From NCBI RefSeq assembly GCF_000243675.2, contig NZ_AHMM02000015.1, forward strand, positions 728,001 to 792,000: a stretch of DNA of 64,000 bases, written 5' to 3'. The position numbers and the translations under genes are program-made. This DNA comes from Leptospira inadai serovar Lyme str. 10 (GTDB lineage: Bacteria > Spirochaetota > Leptospiria > Leptospirales > Leptospiraceae). Every line of letters begins with the position of its first letter. Within the stretch, counting starts at the first letter, position 1. A model generated the notes under the pieces. That model saw nothing but the letters and a program-made list of their open reading frames with translations, searched no databases and had not been told where the DNA came from. Shown here one piece after another: positions 17,848-26,521 of this stretch.

Positions 17848-19072
17848 CCGCTACTGCGTACGGGCCCGAGCCGGTAGCGAAGCTTGAATTAGCAAACGTT
17901 CCGTAAAAATAAGCGCCTGTGATCGCGTTAAAAACGGTAACTGTGTTCGATCCTTGATTCGTCACATAAACCGCATTCATCGCGGCGCTAACGGCGACGC
18001 CTTTAGGATTCGTACCGGTTGCAAAACTGGAATTAGCAAGAGTCCCGTTCAGATAAGCACCGGTGGTTGCATTAAAATAAGTCACTGTATTGCCAAAATA
18101 ATTCGTAACGTACAAAATATTCGCGGTCGGATTTACGGCTACTCCGACCGGGCTATTCCCGGTCGCAAAACTGGAACTGGCGAGAGTCCCGTTTAGATAA
18201 GCGCCGGTGGTTGCATTAAAATACGTCACCGTGGTGGCCCCGTTATTTGCCACGTATAAAATATTCGCAGTTGGATTCACGGCTACTCCGGATACACCTC
18301 CTCCCGTCGTAAAGCTTGAAGCGGCAAGAGTTCCATTTAGATACGCACCGGTTGTGGCGTCGAAGTAGGTCACGGTGCTCACATTATTATTAGTTACATA
18401 GATCAGATTTGCGGAAGGGTTTGCCGCAACGTAAAATGGATAGGATGCTGTCGTAAAACTTGCACTTGCGAGACTGCCGTTCAAGTAAGCCCCCGTTGCC
18501 GCATTCAGATAGGTTACCGTATTGGACCCGCTATTCGCGGCATAAATCAAATTGGTATTCGATTTGAATGCAATTCCCTGCGTGTATGTTCCTGTAGTAA
18601 ACGTCGAATTTGCAAGAGTTCCATTTAGATACGCGCCGGTGATTCCATTGAAGTAGTTGACGGAACCTGATCCGTAATTGGCCACATACACGATCGGTCC
18701 AGTCGGATTTACTGCGACGGCTGCCGGATTTGTTCCGGTCGTAAACGTTGAATTTGTAAGCGTCCCTAAAAGATAGTTTCCGGTGTTTCCATTAAAGAAA
18801 GTTATAGAATTGGAATTGTAATTGGCTACGTAGAAATAAACCGGACCCGTTCCACCTAAGGAAAGAGAAGTACAGGTCGGGATTTGATCGCTGATTACGG
18901 ATTTTAGTAGGGCGATCTCCAGGAAATCCTTGCTATACCGGTCGCAAGGATTCGCGGCGGGGGATTTACAAGACGATCCGCAGATAAAAGAAAGGATCAG
19001 TGGAATTAAATAATATTGAATCGTTACCCGCCAAATGCAAAACTGTCGGCATTTATGGATCATCAAACTCAT
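17837..19072 (-). CDS. Seven-bladed YVTN beta-propeller lipoprotein (copy A)
   Basis: About 411 residues. The N-terminus has a basic stretch, a hydrophobic segment (YLIPLILSFICGSSC) and a Cys suitable for lipidation, then a conserved linker (SKDFLEIALLKSVISDQIPTCTSLSLG). The rest is seven near-identical units of about 43 residues with the pattern LYVANN..., VTYFNATTGAYLNGTL, FTTG...GVAVNPTANI, which is the YVTN/SMP-30-like propeller repeat. ATG at 19072 aligns with the start of its neighbour copy; a TTG 12 bases upstream is possible. It is probably exposed at the cell surface or in the periplasm; ligand unknown. It is a tandem paralogue of 19616-20848. Confidence 0.85.
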   Translation of the reverse strand: MSLMIHKCRQFCIWRVTIQYYLIPLILSFICGSSCKSPAANPCDRYSKDFLEIALLKSVISDQIPTCTSLSLGGTGPVYFYVANYNSNSITFFNGNTGNYLLGTLTNSTFTTGTNPAAVAVNPTGPIVYVANYGSGSVNYFNGITGAYLNGTLANSTFTTGTYTQGIAFKSNTNLIYAANSGSNTVTYLNAATGAYLNGSLASASFTTASYPFYVAANPSANLIYVTNNNVSTVTYFDATTGAYLNGTLAASSFTTGGGVSGVAVNPTANILYVANNGATTVTYFNATTGAYLNGTLASSSFATGNSPVGVAVNPTANILYVTNYFGNTVTYFNATTGAYLNGTLANSSFATGTNPKGVAVSAAMNAVYVTNQGSNTVTVFNAITGAYFYGTFANSSFATGSGPYAVAVSQ

Positions 19073-19084
19073 GAAGGCCCCCAA

Positions 19085-19615
19085 GACCGATAATTCTGTC
19101 TTAGAATATTCAATCGGTCGACTTGGATTATAATTCTGGTCGAATTTATTCCCGATTCTATCGATTTTTAGGGTAAACGCCTAGTAAAACAGCTTCCTTT
19201 AGAATTGCGGAAAGTCTAGGAGGGAATATTGTTTTGGCTCCCTTTCCTATGATTCGAATAAATCCTTCCAATACGCAGACGGATCCATTCCTGGAAACGT
19301 TCGCATTTTGAACTAAAGAATTCTATCCTGCATTACCAATCTCTTCTTCCGGACAACCCAGAGAGGTCAATTTTTTTTTTCGATCAAAAAGGGGTCAATA
19401 TCATTCTCGACCAGATTCGTATTCAAGTACAATTTCGAATGGTCCAAAATATAAGAAGCCTTTCCCGCCTAAGAGTAAGACGAAACGTAAGCGATCAAAG
19501 TAAGCCCACGGTTGGATAACGATCGTATCATACCAAACTTAGGCGCTGGAAAATGAAATGAAGAGTCGGTACGAATCTATTTTGACGATTAAATCATCCT
19601 CTGCGAGCCGAGAGG
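19085..19615. other. Intergenic region between the two propeller genes
   Basis: The first about 80 bases (GATCGGTCGACTTGGATTAT onwards) are nearly identical to the upstream region of copy B and include GGATTATAATTCTGG at 19125-19139, 53-67 bases before the start. The rest, including a T10 run near 19371, shows no gene. Confidence 0.6.
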
Positions 19616-20848
19616 CTATTGACTAACCGCTACTCCGATCGGAGTCGATCCCGTAGCAAAGCTTGAATTTGCCAATGTTCCGTAAAAATAAGCGCCTGTT
19701 ATCGCATTAAAAACGGTAACTGTGTTCGATCCTTGATTGGTAACATAAACCGCATTCATCGCAGCGCTAAATGCGACTCCTCGAGGATTCGTACCGGCAG
19801 TGAAACTGGAATTGGCGAGAGTCCCGTTTAAATATGCGCCGGTAGTCGCGTTGAAATACGTCACCGTCGAACTGCTGTTATTTGCCACGTATAAAATATT
19901 CGCTGTTGGATTCACGACTGGTCTAACCGGACTAGATCCTGTCGTAAAACTGGAATTGGCGAGAGCCCCGTTTAAGTAAGCACCGGTGGTTGCATTGAAA
20001 TAAGTCACCGTATTGGCAGAATTATTTACAACATATAAAATATTTGCACTTGGATTTACGGCTACTTCGTAAGGAGTAGATCCTGTCGTAAAACTGGAAT
20101 TAGCGAGAGTCCCGTTTAAATAAGCGCCGGTGGTTGCATTGAAATACGTCACCGTCGAACTATTGAGATTTGCCACGTATAAAATATTCGCTGTTGGATT
20201 CACGGCTACTCCGACCGGATTAGATCCTGTCGTAAAACTGGAATTGGCGAAAGTCCCGTTTAAATAAGCGCCGGTGGTTGCATTGAAATAAGTCACCGTG
20301 GTGGTCCCGTTATTTACCACGTATAAAATATTCGCAGTTGGATTCACGGTTACTCCCTCCGGAATAGATCCCGTCGTAAAACTGGAATTAGCGAGAGTCC
20401 CGTTGGTATAAGCGCCGGTGGTTGCATTGAAATACGTCACCGTCGCACTACTGTTATTTGCCACGTATACGATCCGCCCTGTCGGATTTACTGCGACAGA
20501 TTTCGGATTTGATCCGGTCGTAAACGTCGAATTTGCAAACGTCCCGAAAAGATAGTTTCCGGTACTTCCAGTAAAGAAAGTGATGGAATTCGAATTGAAA
20601 TTGGTTACGTAGAAAATCGGACTCGTTTGGCCTAAGGAAAGAGAAGTACAGGTCGGAATTTGATCGCTGATTGCGGATTTTAGTAGGGCGATCTCCAGGA
20701 AATCCTTGCTAGACCGGTCGCATGGATTCGTAGCGGGGGACTTGCAAGACAACCCGAATAAAAAAGAAAGAATCAATGAAACTAAAGAATATCGAATCGT
20801 TACCCGCCAAATGCAAAATTGTCGGCATTTATGGATGATCCAATTCAT
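19616..20848 (-). CDS. Seven-bladed YVTN beta-propeller lipoprotein (copy B)
   Basis: A 410-residue paralogue of the preceding propeller protein, with the same N-terminus (IIHKCRQFCIWRVTI, hydrophobic stretch, then LSCKSPA as candidate lipidation site), the same linker and seven repeat units of about 43 residues. The units here are more alike (GAYLNGTLANSSFTTGS repeated), suggesting recent homogenisation. The ATG at 20848 has AGGAA about 9 bases upstream. The promoter region is shared with copy A, so both are likely to be co-regulated, each from its own promoter. Confidence 0.87.
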   Translation of the reverse strand: MNWIIHKCRQFCIWRVTIRYSLVSLILSFLFGLSCKSPATNPCDRSSKDFLEIALLKSAISDQIPTCTSLSLGQTSPIFYVTNFNSNSITFFTGSTGNYLFGTFANSTFTTGSNPKSVAVNPTGRIVYVANNSSATVTYFNATTGAYTNGTLANSSFTTGSIPEGVTVNPTANILYVVNNGTTTVTYFNATTGAYLNGTFANSSFTTGSNPVGVAVNPTANILYVANLNSSTVTYFNATTGAYLNGTLANSSFTTGSTPYEVAVNPSANILYVVNNSANTVTYFNATTGAYLNGALANSSFTTGSSPVRPVVNPTANILYVANNSSSTVTYFNATTGAYLNGTLANSSFTAGTNPRGVAFSAAMNAVYVTNQGSNTVTVFNAITGAYFYGTLANSSFATGSTPIGVAVSQ

Positions 20849-21524
20849 GAAAATTTCCTAGAACTGTAATTCTGCCCCAGAATATTCGATCGGTCGACTT
20901 GGATTATAATTCTGGCCGAATTTATTCTCGATTCTATCGATTTTTAGGATGAATTACTATAAATGAGAAGCGCGGTTCCGTAGCAGGAACGTAGCTGGGA
21001 CTTATTTGTCTTTCGGCTAAGTTCGGTTGCGTTCTTTTGAAATTCTTAAATCGTATCGGGGATTTACGGGATCTGCCGCCGCTTTTATCTTTCTTTCCTG
21101 CATTTCCATGTCGCTAGACCGGGAGAACTCCAAGATCGTAGACGGAATCTAAGAGCTTGTCCCGAAACTACTTGAAAACCATTCTGATGAGAATGAGAGT
21201 AAAAATGATTTTGATATGGAGAAATAATTATTTTCTTTAAATTCCCGACACGTTTTAGCAGCTCTAAATAGTTTGCGAAACATGGAAAAATAAGTCTCGT
21301 CGGAAAGTATCAGCGAAAAAGGGTCTTTTTGAAATCTTCGCCCTTCGCAGGTAAGTTCGAAAGGAATTCGCTGATTTTGATTATTTAGTTATTTTAATAT
21401 TTTATAAATTATTAATATTTATAATAATTTGTCCGAAGCTTTCTTCGGCAAGCATGATTCATTCGCGGAGATGAAACCGATATGTTTTGTTCTGCCCGAA
21501 CGGGTTTTTTAGCCTTAAAAATTC
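20849..21524. other. Intergenic region, no gene seen
   Basis: Carries the copy-B upstream element (GGATTATAATTCTGG at 20901-20915). The remainder, AT-rich near 21390-21435, has no supported coding frame or RNA gene. Confidence 0.5.
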
Positions 21525-23174
21525 TCAGAATGCATCAAATTGTGATAAGCGAAATTGCTTCGGGGTTATCCCCGTAAACCGTTTGAAGTCCGAATTGAAA
21601 GCGGCCTTCGATTTAAAGCCGGATTCGTAGGCGACTTGCAAAATGTTCCATTCACGGAAATTTCTGAGCAACTTCATCGCATGTTGAATTCTATAATACG
21701 AGAGGAGTCGAGGAAACGTAGTTTTCAAATGCGTATTGCAAATTTCGGAAAGCTGATGGGGAGTCAAACCAAGTCTGTGAGATAGGGAACCGAGAGAAAG
21801 GTCCTCGTCCAGATAGATCATTTCCGTGACGAATAACCGTTCAATATTATGTAAAATTTCTTCGACATTCATGTTATGAATTTTGCTTCGACGATACTTT
21901 CCGATTTCCTTTTTTGACGAATCGTTGCTTGTTTGCGGCGGTGGAACGGAGAATTCCGCTAAACGATCCAATGCCGCCTTCATTTCTAATTCGAGTCTCT
22001 TTCGGGTCGAATCGATACTCCTATATCTTTGATAAATACTTGCAGCGAAAAATATCGCTTCAAAGGGAAGGAACCAAACTAAAGCATAAAAAAAGAAAGG
22101 GAAGGGAGGAACGATACGCGTTACCCATAGTATATAGAGAAATGCCGCAGAATAAAAAGTTCCCCATGTGATTGCAAAAATCAGCAAGTGCTTTTGATTA
22201 TTTAAGAGCAACCGAACGGTGATGGTTAGAAGCGCAGGAATCCAAAACAGGTAGACGACGGAAAAAATCCGGGAAAAAAAGACATTCCAATTCGAGATAA
22301 AGGATCCGAATGCGGAAACGATTGCAAAAACGAGTAGGGCGATTGCGATTTTGTCTAATTTCGGAAAGTGCATCCGTAGGTCCACGAATTCGCGAAAAAA
22401 AGCCACCGCGAAATAGAGCGCGATAGCCTGCGTAAAAAAAAGACCGTGGGTTTGCCAAAACGGAAATTCGGGCCAGAGTATTCGCGGTGCGGAAGAATAC
22501 AAAAAGCTAAAATTGATCGCTACGGAAAAAAGATATCCTCCGTACAAAAGATAAATTTGATCGCGTAAAACAAAGAAGAAAAAGAGAGCGAACAAACAAA
22601 CCGCCGCCATAAAGCCGGCGTATAAGGAGGTATACAATACTCGCCGATCCAGTTGCTCCCGCATTTCCGTCTCGGAGCGAATCGCGATCGGGAAGCGCAT
22701 TAAAGACCGGGTATTTATGCGGATCAGTATTTCTTTTTCTCCTAAAATCGGAAAACTCGGATAGTCGATCCAAGGAATTGCCCATTCACTTCTCGGTAAA
22801 ATCGCCCCAGCTCGTCCTCTCAAGTCGGATCGACCGGATTCGTCCAATGCGAAAAACTCCGCCTTTGTCAAAGTTGGCCATTCTAAAATGATATAGCATC
22901 GTTCGCCGGAGTTCGACGGCTTACCCGATGCCTTTAGCCAAACGGTTGCGCGGGTAAAATCCAGATCCAGAAATTGTTGATTCAATTGTTCGAACGGATG
23001 CTGGAACGCCTCGTAGGGGCTGGTGTTAGAGGAAGGATCTATCCAGATTTGAAAATTATACGCTTTGCAAGAATTCTTCGAATCTTGCGGTCGCTGCGAC
23101 TGCAAATTACATCCGAATATCAGAAGAATCGGAAAAAGAATCGAAACTCTTAGAAAATGGGGAATAGTCTGCAT
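21525..23174 (-). CDS. 7TMR-DISM receptor fused to an AraC-type DNA-binding domain
   Basis: A 549-residue protein. A signal/lipobox-like start (LFPILLIFGC) is followed by a periplasmic sensory domain (about 30-180; the 7TMR-DISM extracellular type), seven membrane helices (about 190-400), a short linker, and a C-terminal AraC-family helix-turn-helix pair (LSLGSLSHRLGLTPHQLSEICN; ILQVAYESGFKSKAAFNSDFKRFTGITPKQFR). It is thus a membrane-anchored transcription factor able to pass an external signal directly to DNA without a kinase. It is monocistronic, with long spacers on both sides. The target is unknown. Confidence 0.9.
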   Translation of the reverse strand: MQTIPHFLRVSILFPILLIFGCNLQSQRPQDSKNSCKAYNFQIWIDPSSNTSPYEAFQHPFEQLNQQFLDLDFTRATVWLKASGKPSNSGERCYIILEWPTLTKAEFFALDESGRSDLRGRAGAILPRSEWAIPWIDYPSFPILGEKEILIRINTRSLMRFPIAIRSETEMREQLDRRVLYTSLYAGFMAAVCLFALFFFFVLRDQIYLLYGGYLFSVAINFSFLYSSAPRILWPEFPFWQTHGLFFTQAIALYFAVAFFREFVDLRMHFPKLDKIAIALLVFAIVSAFGSFISNWNVFFSRIFSVVYLFWIPALLTITVRLLLNNQKHLLIFAITWGTFYSAAFLYILWVTRIVPPFPFFFYALVWFLPFEAIFFAASIYQRYRSIDSTRKRLELEMKAALDRLAEFSVPPPQTSNDSSKKEIGKYRRSKIHNMNVEEILHNIERLFVTEMIYLDEDLSLGSLSHRLGLTPHQLSEICNTHLKTTFPRLLSYYRIQHAMKLLRNFREWNILQVAYESGFKSKAAFNSDFKRFTGITPKQFRLSQFDAF

Positions 23175-24158
23175 TCGTTTGCGGCTGTCGATGAGCGGTA
23201 TTGAATGTTAGTTTACGATTATTACTTTGAAAATGTCCAGAAATATTGCTGTTATGCGACGTAAGATCGGAGATATCGATGGGAAACCGATTCAATTGTA
23301 AATCCGAATTTATAATAACACCGACCCGATTAGTTTTATGGCAAGACTTTCGTTTGCGTAAATTCCGTTCCAATCATTTCGACCGTAGTATTGAAATCGA
23401 TCGCGATAGTATCCTCTGACTTGCGGTATAGATACGATTGGCTAGAACGGATTCCCAAACGGAAAAATAACGAGGCGAGTCGGCAATGGATTAAATCAGG
23501 CTTGCGGTAGACGTAAGTAAAGCAATGTCGTTTATCGCTAGATCTTAAACGAGGGTTTTAGGGCAGTCGGTATGGTAAAGCGAGCACGGATGCGAAGTGA
23601 TTGCCGTCTTTGGCAAAATTTGCTATGTTTCTAAAAATTTTTTTGGTCGCGGGTTTTCAGCCATTTTCTTCCCGCGCAAATACGCCGGTGCTTGTACGGA
23701 AAGCCAAAAGAAATACTCGGTATCGAAGGTTGAAGCTGCGGACGACATCGCGGCTTCCTTACTTTGCCATGAGAGACATTTAGTTTTATGTTAGAGATGT
23801 CGCTCAGGAATGTGACTTCCCGGGAAAGTGTTGTTCCGAAGGTGGCGATCCTCAGACTCGGACACAATCTTCGTCTTCTGCAAGCGGAGGAGAGTCGAAA
23901 TTAGGATTCGGTGAATAAGGATTGCTTTTAAATCGATGAACCTGCAAAGAATTTAAGCAATCGAAGAATCCGATACGATTGAATAAGATTCCGTTTAACT
24001 AAAGGAAAGCTTCGAAGTGCCGGATTTAGATCCGGGACAATGTCCTCCCCGGACAACGGAAACTACCTTTATGCCATTTTCCTGAATTAACCAAATTACG
24101 TAGTTAGGAAAAAAATACTTTCTTTCTATTTCTTGGCCATTAAAATCCAAGGATTATT
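23175..24158. other. Long intergenic region, no gene seen
   Basis: Nearly 1 kb between divergent signalling genes. Several short frames exist on both strands, but none shows family features, codon bias or a convincing ribosome-binding site. Confidence 0.45.
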
Positions 24159-25499
24159 ATGAAAAAGCCATACGTAGGTAGACTGACGGAAACGCGCCTG
24201 TATGTTTTGGCCATCGTTTTAGTAGCGGTCTTGATAATTATAAATCAAGTTATCATTCATACACTTTTAGCCGAGGTTCGGAAGGATGCATTAATTATTA
24301 ATGTTGCGGGAAAGCAGCGGATGCTTAGCCAACGAATTACTAAACTCGCCCTGATGTCGATGACTGATCCTAGGAATTTTATCGAATTAAAAAAGGAAGC
24401 CGAAATTTGGAATCGTACGCATTCGGGGCTTCAACGAGGAGATGCGGAACTCGGTTTACCGGCGAATGGCTCGACGGAAATATCTACGCTCTTCGACGAG
24501 ATTGCTCCTTATCAAAACGGATTGTACGTTTCCATTTTACGTCTTGAAAAGAGTTCTCAGATACGCGGGGCGATTTCGGAAATTTTCAAGAATGAGGAAG
24601 CGTATCTACCTCTCATGGATTCTATCGTGGATAAATTGGAGAAAGAATCTCAAGCCCGTGTCCGTCGGCTTGAGGTGGTCGAAATATTATTAGCCTCCGT
24701 TTCGTTACTATTACTTACCGCCGAGTTTCTATTCATATTTCGACCGATCATTAAAGAATTAAAAACGCGGGAACAAAAACTCGAACGCTTGAATGAAAGT
24801 AAAGATGTGATTATGGCCACGATCGCGCATGATATTAGGAATCCGCTCAATATAATACAAATGTCTTTGGATCTTCTAAAGGAAAGAATACCGGATATCT
24901 CCGCTAAAAACAGGGAAACTCTTACGTATGCCCAAGAAGCTTGCACGAGAGCCGAAAAATTAATCCGAGAATTATTAGAATTATCTCAAATCGAGAGCGA
25001 TGAATTCTCTTTGACGAAGGAGATTACTAAACTTGATCCGTATGTGGTACGGGTTCTTTCACCGTTTCGATACCAAGCTTCCGAAAAGCAGATAGAAATA
25101 AAAATTACGGTGCATCCTCCGGACCTCTCCGCTATGATCGATCGGGATAGGTTCGCCCGTGTTCTAGAAAATTTAATAACGAATTCGCTGAAATTCACGG
25201 AGGAATCGGGAAAGATCGAAATCAATTCTTTTGAAGAGAAAGGAAAAGTATGGCTCGAGATCAAGGATACGGGCATCGGAATTCCCGAAAAATTAAAGGA
25301 ATATGTCTTCGATAAGTATTCTAAAGCTCGTAGAAAAGGGATGCTGGGTGAAAAAACCGTCGGCTTAGGAATGTGGATTGTTAAGACGATTGTAGAAAAA
25401 CATCAGGGAAAGATTTGGCTTGAAAGTCAGGAAGGGCTCGGGACTACATTCTATGTTTGTTTACCTAAAGAAAATTTAAAAGCTCGAAACGGCATCTAA
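24159..25499 (+). CDS. Sensor histidine kinase with PilJ-type N-terminal domain
   Basis: A 446-residue membrane kinase. Helix 1 (about 15-37) is followed by a periplasmic PilJ/NarX-like region with the signature INVAGKQRMLSQRITKLALM, a second helix (about 180-198), and a cytoplasmic kinase core: H-box IAHDIRNPLNIIQMSLDLL, N-box LENLITNSLKFTE, DTGIGIPEK, and GLGMWIVKTIVEKHQGKIWLES. All catalytic motifs are intact. AAGGA precedes the ATG. No response regulator follows in the same operon; the nearest is the HD-GYP regulator, convergent 20 bases away. Confidence 0.92.
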   Translation: MKKPYVGRLTETRLYVLAIVLVAVLIIINQVIIHTLLAEVRKDALIINVAGKQRMLSQRITKLALMSMTDPRNFIELKKEAEIWNRTHSGLQRGDAELGLPANGSTEISTLFDEIAPYQNGLYVSILRLEKSSQIRGAISEIFKNEEAYLPLMDSIVDKLEKESQARVRRLEVVEILLASVSLLLLTAEFLFIFRPIIKELKTREQKLERLNESKDVIMATIAHDIRNPLNIIQMSLDLLKERIPDISAKNRETLTYAQEACTRAEKLIRELLELSQIESDEFSLTKEITKLDPYVVRVLSPFRYQASEKQIEIKITVHPPDLSAMIDRDRFARVLENLITNSLKFTEESGKIEINSFEEKGKVWLEIKDTGIGIPEKLKEYVFDKYSKARRKGMLGEKTVGLGMWIVKTIVEKHQGKIWLESQEGLGTTFYVCLPKENLKARNGI

Positions 25500-25519
25500 T
25501 TGCATAGTCTCTGGTCTCC

Positions 25520-26515
25520 CTATTTCTCCGCCCAGCGCTCCTTGATTTTCAGAATTTCCGGCATCTGATCCAAAAAGACGGGTACGATAGATGGATCGAA
25601 ATGTTTTCCCGACTCCGACGTGATGTACCGTATGGCGTCCGGAATTTCCCACGCCTTTTTATAGGGCCTTTCCGTAGTCAATGCATCGAATACGTCCGCT
25701 AAGGCGACGATTCTCCCTTCTATCGGTATCTGCTCTCCTTTCAATCCGTTCGGATAGCCGGAGCCGTCCCATTTTTCATGATGGTTTTGGGCGATACTCT
25801 TGGCCAATTGGAGTAGAGTGGAGTTATGATCTCCTATGATTTCGGCGCCGATAGTGGGATGTTTTTTCATGATCTCCCATTCTTCCGGAGTTAGTTTACC
25901 CGGTTTTTGTAATATCCCATCCGGGATTCCGATTTTTCCGATATCATGCATGGGGGACGCATTCAGAATATCTTCGGCACATTCCGCGGAGAATCCCAAT
26001 GCCAAAGAAAGAGTTCTGGAGTAGTGACTCATTCGGATGACGTGCAGTCCGGTCTCGTTGTCCTTATACTCCGCCGCGAGACCCAATCGTTGGATGATTT
26101 GCAATCGCGTTTCCCTTAACTCTTCGTTACGAACCAACGATAGATGAGTCCGGACTCTTGCCTTTACTATCGAAGGACTGACCGGTTTCGCGATATAATC
26201 CACGGCTCCCGCTTCGAATCCCCCCGCTTCGTCTTCCTCATCCACCATCGCAGTCACGAAGATAATCGGAATTCGGGAACTCTTCGAATCCGCTCTTAGG
26301 ATCTTACAGACTTCGTGCCCGGTCATTCCGGGCATCATCACATCCAGAAGGATCAAATTCGGTTTTTCGGACAAGGCTAGTTCGACTGCTTTCGCTCCAT
26401 CCTTAGCGAATATCAGTTTGTAATCTTCTTGAAGAATTTGCCGTAGTACCTGAAGATTCGAAGCCTCGTCATCCACGATCAGAATTTTCGGCCTGGAGTC
26501 GACGATAGGATTCAT
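25520..26515 (-). CDS. Response regulator with HD-GYP cyclic-di-GMP phosphodiesterase domain
   Basis: A 331-residue RpfG-like protein. The receiver domain (10-125) has acidic residues D15/D16, phospho-acceptor D58 in LILLDVMMPG, and the conserved Lys in DYIAKPV. The HD-GYP domain has the metal and catalytic motifs MHDIGKIGIPD and NHHEKWDGSGYPNG, and ALADVFDALTTERPYK. It should degrade cyclic di-GMP when phosphorylated. It starts 6 bases after the hybrid kinase stop, so it is very likely that kinase's partner. Confidence 0.93.
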   Translation of the reverse strand: MNPIVDSRPKILIVDDEASNLQVLRQILQEDYKLIFAKDGAKAVELALSEKPNLILLDVMMPGMTGHEVCKILRADSKSSRIPIIFVTAMVDEEDEAGGFEAGAVDYIAKPVSPSIVKARVRTHLSLVRNEELRETRLQIIQRLGLAAEYKDNETGLHVIRMSHYSRTLSLALGFSAECAEDILNASPMHDIGKIGIPDGILQKPGKLTPEEWEIMKKHPTIGAEIIGDHNSTLLQLAKSIAQNHHEKWDGSGYPNGLKGEQIPIEGRIVALADVFDALTTERPYKKAWEIPDAIRYITSESGKHFDPSIVPVFLDQMPEILKIKERWAEK

Positions 26516-26521
26516 TCTTGG

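Noticed and set aside
23597..23867. Three overlapping frames of 60-78 codons between the AraC receptor and the PilJ kinase.
   Set aside because: They conflict on both strands and none has recognisable motifs or a good start.
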